A stretch of 53,604 bases of DNA from Lysobacteraceae bacterium NML91-0213 (GTDB taxonomy: Bacteria > Pseudomonadota > Gammaproteobacteria > Xanthomonadales > Xanthomonadaceae). Location of the stretch: contig NWQL01000002.1 of assembly GCA_002798175.1 (NCBI GenBank), forward strand, positions 329,850-383,453, written 5' to 3'. The notes under the pieces were generated by a model, which saw only the letters and a list, made by a program, of their open reading frames with translations, searched no databases and had not been told where the DNA came from. Positions 51,463-53,604 of this stretch are shown here, in pieces. Both the position numbers and the translations under genes were made by a program. The first letter of the stretch is position 1. Each line of letters begins with the position of its first letter.

Positions 51463-52742
51463 GCGATGTGGGCCTTCTTGAAAATTTGCTCAATGGCGTC
51501 ACCGTCGAATGGATAGCATTGCGGGAGCTGACCCTGCCCACATCAAATATCAAGTGGAAAGATACAGATCAATCCCATAAATACATTGACCTTACCTCCG
51601 TAAGTATCGAAACCAAGGCAATTTTAGAGACATCCGAAGTCACCAAGAGCACTGCGCCAAGCCGCGCTCAGAAGCTGGTCGAAAAAGATGACGTCCTATT
51701 CGCTACGACGCGACCGACTCAGCTCCGCTATTGCTTGATTGGTGACGACTATGCTGGTGCAGTCGCGAGCACGGGCTATTGTGTCTTGCGAGCAAAAACG
51801 TCGATAGTGCTGCCGAAGTGGATATTGCATTGGTTGGGTTCAAAAGGATTCAAGGAATACCTTGAGGAAAACCAGAGTGGCTCAGCGTACCCTGCCGTTT
51901 CTGACGCAAAGGTAAAGGACTTTAAGATTCCCGTCCCCTGCCCAGAAAACCCTCAAAAGTCGCTTGAAATCCAGAGCGAAATCGTTCGTATCCTGGACAC
52001 CTTCTTCGAGCTGACCGCCGAGCTGACTGCCGAGCTGACCGCCGAGCTGACAGCCCGCAAGAAGCAATACAGCCACTACCGGGATCGGCTGCTGAGTTTT
52101 GAAGACGGAGACGTGGAGTGGAAGGCATTGGGCAAGATTGGCGAATTTATTCGCGGAAAGCGATTCACCAAGGCGGACTTTGTTGAGGATGGGATCCCCG
52201 CCATTCACTACGGAGAGATATACACCCGCTACGGGGTGTTTGCAGACCAAGTCTATTCGCGGGTTAGGCGCGATCTGGCGAATTCACTTCGCTATGCAAA
52301 ACCTGGCGATGTCGTGATCGCGAGCGTGGGTGAAACTATTGAGGATGTTGGTAAGGCCGTTGCCTGGATTGGGTCTGAGCAGATTGCAATTCACGACGAC
52401 AGCTACGCCTTTCGACATGACATGAATCCGAAGTTTGTTTCCTATTTCATGCAGACTGCGGGATTCATTAGCGATAAGGCGAAGCATGTATCGAGCGGAA
52501 AAGTTAACCGACTGCTGATCAATGGGATGCAGAAAGTGAGAATTCCCGTTCCATTTCCAAATGACCCTCAGATGTCACTTGCCGAACAAGGCCGTATTGT
52601 TAACATTCTTGACAAGTTCGACGCGCTCACCAACTCCATCACCGAAGGCCTGCCCCGAGAGATCGAGCTGCGCCAGAAGCAATACACCTACTACCGAGAC
52701 CTGCTGTTGAGCTTTCCCAAGCCAGAAGAGGTAGAGGCCTGA
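51459..52742 (+). CDS. hsdS: HsdS, type I specificity subunit with TAEL repeats
   Basis: 427 residues with two target-recognition domains (about 20-170 and 215-390). Each ends in a matching conserved helix: [16 protein letters not shown] in the middle and [16 protein letters not shown] at the C-terminus. Between the domains are tandem ELTA units as in the type IC enzymes EcoR124 and EcoDXXI. Target domains are visibly more AT-rich than the flanks, usual for exchanged specificity modules. One base separates it from the nuclease gene. Confidence 0.93.
   Translation: MSDVGLLENLLNGVTVEWIALRELTLPTSNIKWKDTDQSHKYIDLTSVSIETKAILETSEVTKSTAPSRAQKLVEKDDVLFATTRPTQLRYCLIGDDYAGAVASTGYCVLRAKTSIVLPKWILHWLGSKGFKEYLEENQSGSAYPAVSDAKVKDFKIPVPCPENPQKSLEIQSEIVRILDTFFELTAELTAELTAELTARKKQYSHYRDRLLSFEDGDVEWKALGKIGEFIRGKRFTKADFVEDGIPAIHYGEIYTRYGVFADQVYSRVRRDLANSLRYAKPGDVVIASVGETIEDVGKAVAWIGSEQIAIHDDSYAFRHDMNPKFVSYFMQTAGFISDKAKHVSSGKVNRLLINGMQKVRIPVPFPNDPQMSLAEQGRIVNILDKFDALTNSITEGLPREIELRQKQYTYYRDLLLSFPKPEEVEA
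52008..52055 (+). repeat. 12-bp tandem repeat (ELTA x4) in hsdS
   Basis: Four 12-base copies of GAGCTGACnGCC encode ELTA four times at the central spacer helix, so TAEL occurs three times. In EcoR124, two or three such repeats set the spacer of the bipartite target. Confidence 0.95.
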
Positions 52743-52743
52743 C

Positions 52744-53337
52744 ATGGGCAAGATGCTCGCGGAGGTCGCTCAACAACTGCACGACGCCAACAAGAAGGTT
52801 CAGTTGATCTATGCCTTCAACGGTACAGGAAAAACGCGGCTGTCGCGGGCGTTCAAGCAGTTGATTGCACCCAAAGGTGAAGGCGACGAAGCGATGTCGT
52901 CGGCGTTGGCCGACAAGAAGGTGCTCTATTACAGCGCTTTTACCGAAGACCTTTTTTACTGGGACAACGACCTGGAATGGGATGCAGAGCCCAAGCTGAA
53001 GATCCAGGCCAATGCGTTCACAAAGTGGGTGCTGGAGGAACAAGGCCAGGACCAAAGCATCACCACGGCCTTTCAGCGCTACACCAGCGACAAGCTAACG
53101 CCACACTTCAGCGCGGACTTTTCCTCTGTCAGCTTCTCGTTTGAGCGCGGTAATGAGGCGCCTGAGCCCCATATCAAGATCTCCAAGGGCGAAGAAAGCA
53201 ACTTCATCTGGAGTGTGTTCAATGCCTTGCTGGAGCAGGTGATCGCCGAGCTGAACATCCCCGAAGTCGCCGACCGCTCCACCGATGTCTTCAATAGGCT
53301 GACCTACGTCTTCGTGGATGACCCGGTGAGCTGGTAA
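52744..53337 (+). pseudogene. PrrC/RloC-like AAA-ATPase anticodon nuclease, cut by IS
   Basis: Only the first 197 residues remain. Walker A is [15 protein letters not shown] (near 25). The region continues to the Walker B/signature VFVDDPVS and then stops in IS sequence (W, stop), where intact homologues continue SSLDD. The C-terminal nuclease part is absent. Such proteins sit inside type I hsd operons and cleave tRNA when phage disable restriction. The linkage one base after hsdS fits this. The remainder may exist on the other side of the IS. Confidence 0.82.
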
Positions 53338-53604
53338 TCCCCCCATTTTTAGCAGTCGCCAAAAGTGGAGCTAAGCGGCAAGGGCCAATTTCTGCATCGG
53401 CGTGATGCCGCCGAGCGCCATGTTCGGGCGCTCATGGTTGTAAGTCCATAGCCAGCGGGTGGCTCTGTCCTGCACCTGCTCGATCGTGTCGAACAGGGAG
53501 CGGGCCAGCCAGCCGTAGCGCACCGTGCGGTTGTAGCGCTCGATGTAAGCGTTCTGTTGCGGCTTCCCCGGTTGGATATGCTCGATCCGGATGCCCTGCC
53601 GCTC
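53332..53604 (-). mobile_element. IS3-family insertion sequence, right end of window (partial)
   Basis: The element starts at about 53332, where the anticodon-nuclease frame breaks, with a C-rich terminal segment (TGGTAATCCCCCC). It runs off the right edge. Its transposase reads leftward. The exact terminal inverted repeat and target duplication need the other end. Confidence 0.75.
53371..53604 (-). CDS. IS3-family transposase OrfB, C-terminal part (partial)
   Basis: 78 codons enter from the right edge: RQGIRIEHIQPGKPQQNAYIE then RYNRTVRYGWLARSLFD, ending NHERPNMALGGITPMQKLALAA. The Glu in NAYIERYN is the last residue of the DDE triad. The sequence differs from the IS fragment at the left edge, so they are two different elements. 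Confidence 0.9.
   Translation of the reverse strand, partial: ERQGIRIEHIQPGKPQQNAYIERYNRTVRYGWLARSLFDTIEQVQDRATRWLWTYNHERPNMALGGITPMQKLALAA

Overview
The window is 53.6 kb of GC-rich accessory DNA, almost certainly from a gammaproteobacterium of the Xanthomonadaceae type (Lysobacter/Luteimonas/Stenotrophomonas-like). This is an inference from the copL-copA-copB order with a CopL ending in RPPIG, the CzcI-like leader protein before czcCBA, and the codon use. The first bases lie in the 3' end of one IS3-family element and the last 273 bases in the end of a different one, so the segment looks like part of a genomic island. No tRNA, integrase or origin is visible.

Layout. (1) 0.26-2.9 kb: a divergent mer locus (merR; merT, merP, a GDCCVxC protein and an ATP-grasp-like protein) with no mercuric reductase. 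(2) 2.9-16.2 kb, minus strand: an apparent 11-gene operon behind a MerR-type dyad promoter. In order of transcription it holds a MerR regulator, DUF2933, an isoprenylcysteine-methyltransferase-like membrane protein, a secreted protein, a beta-CASP metallo-beta-lactamase RNase, an archaeal-type AMP/thymidine phosphorylase, a PRPP-synthetase-like protein, a divergent phosphoketolase, an ABC1/UbiB kinase, a CPH-type metal ATPase and a frameshifted acetate kinase. (3) 16.3-33.9 kb, minus strand: copper/silver resistance. It holds cusCBA, copZ, cueR, the CPC ATPase copA, tatB-tatA, copD, copC, a Cys-rich copper-storage-like protein, DUF411, an NTF2-like secreted protein, copB, multicopper oxidase copA and copL. 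(4) 34-38.9 kb: an ars operon (arsR, arsB, arsC, gapdh, arsJ) with a decayed arsH on the other strand. (5) 39.5-47.2 kb: czcI-czcCBA, two CDF transporters and a CadR/PbrR-like MerR regulator. This block is bracketed by two copies of a short G-rich repeat. (6) 47.6-53.3 kb: a defence segment with a TIR-like effector operon and a type IC-like restriction system (HTH gene, hsdM, hsdS with TAEL repeats, and a PrrC/RloC-like anticodon nuclease cut by the right-hand IS).

How it works together. Metal sensing runs mainly through MerR-family proteins. Five stretched (19-20 bp spacer) promoters can be read directly, at the mer, 16.1 kb, copZ, copA-ATPase and CDF genes. Copper is handled at the inner membrane (CPC and CPH ATPases), in the periplasm (CopA oxidase exported by Tat, CopB, CopC/CopD, Csp, DUF411) and across the envelope (CusCBA). 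Arsenate is reduced and effluxed, or converted with GAPDH to 1-arseno-3-phosphoglycerate and exported by ArsJ. Divalent metals leave through CzcCBA and the CDF proteins.

The most unusual part is block 2. A metal-type promoter appears to drive an RNase, an NMP phosphorylase, a PRPP-synthetase-like protein, a phosphoketolase and an acetate kinase, together with a metal ATPase. This could form a route from RNA or AMP to acetyl phosphate and ATP under metal stress. That function is a hypothesis; the gene order and motifs are seen directly.
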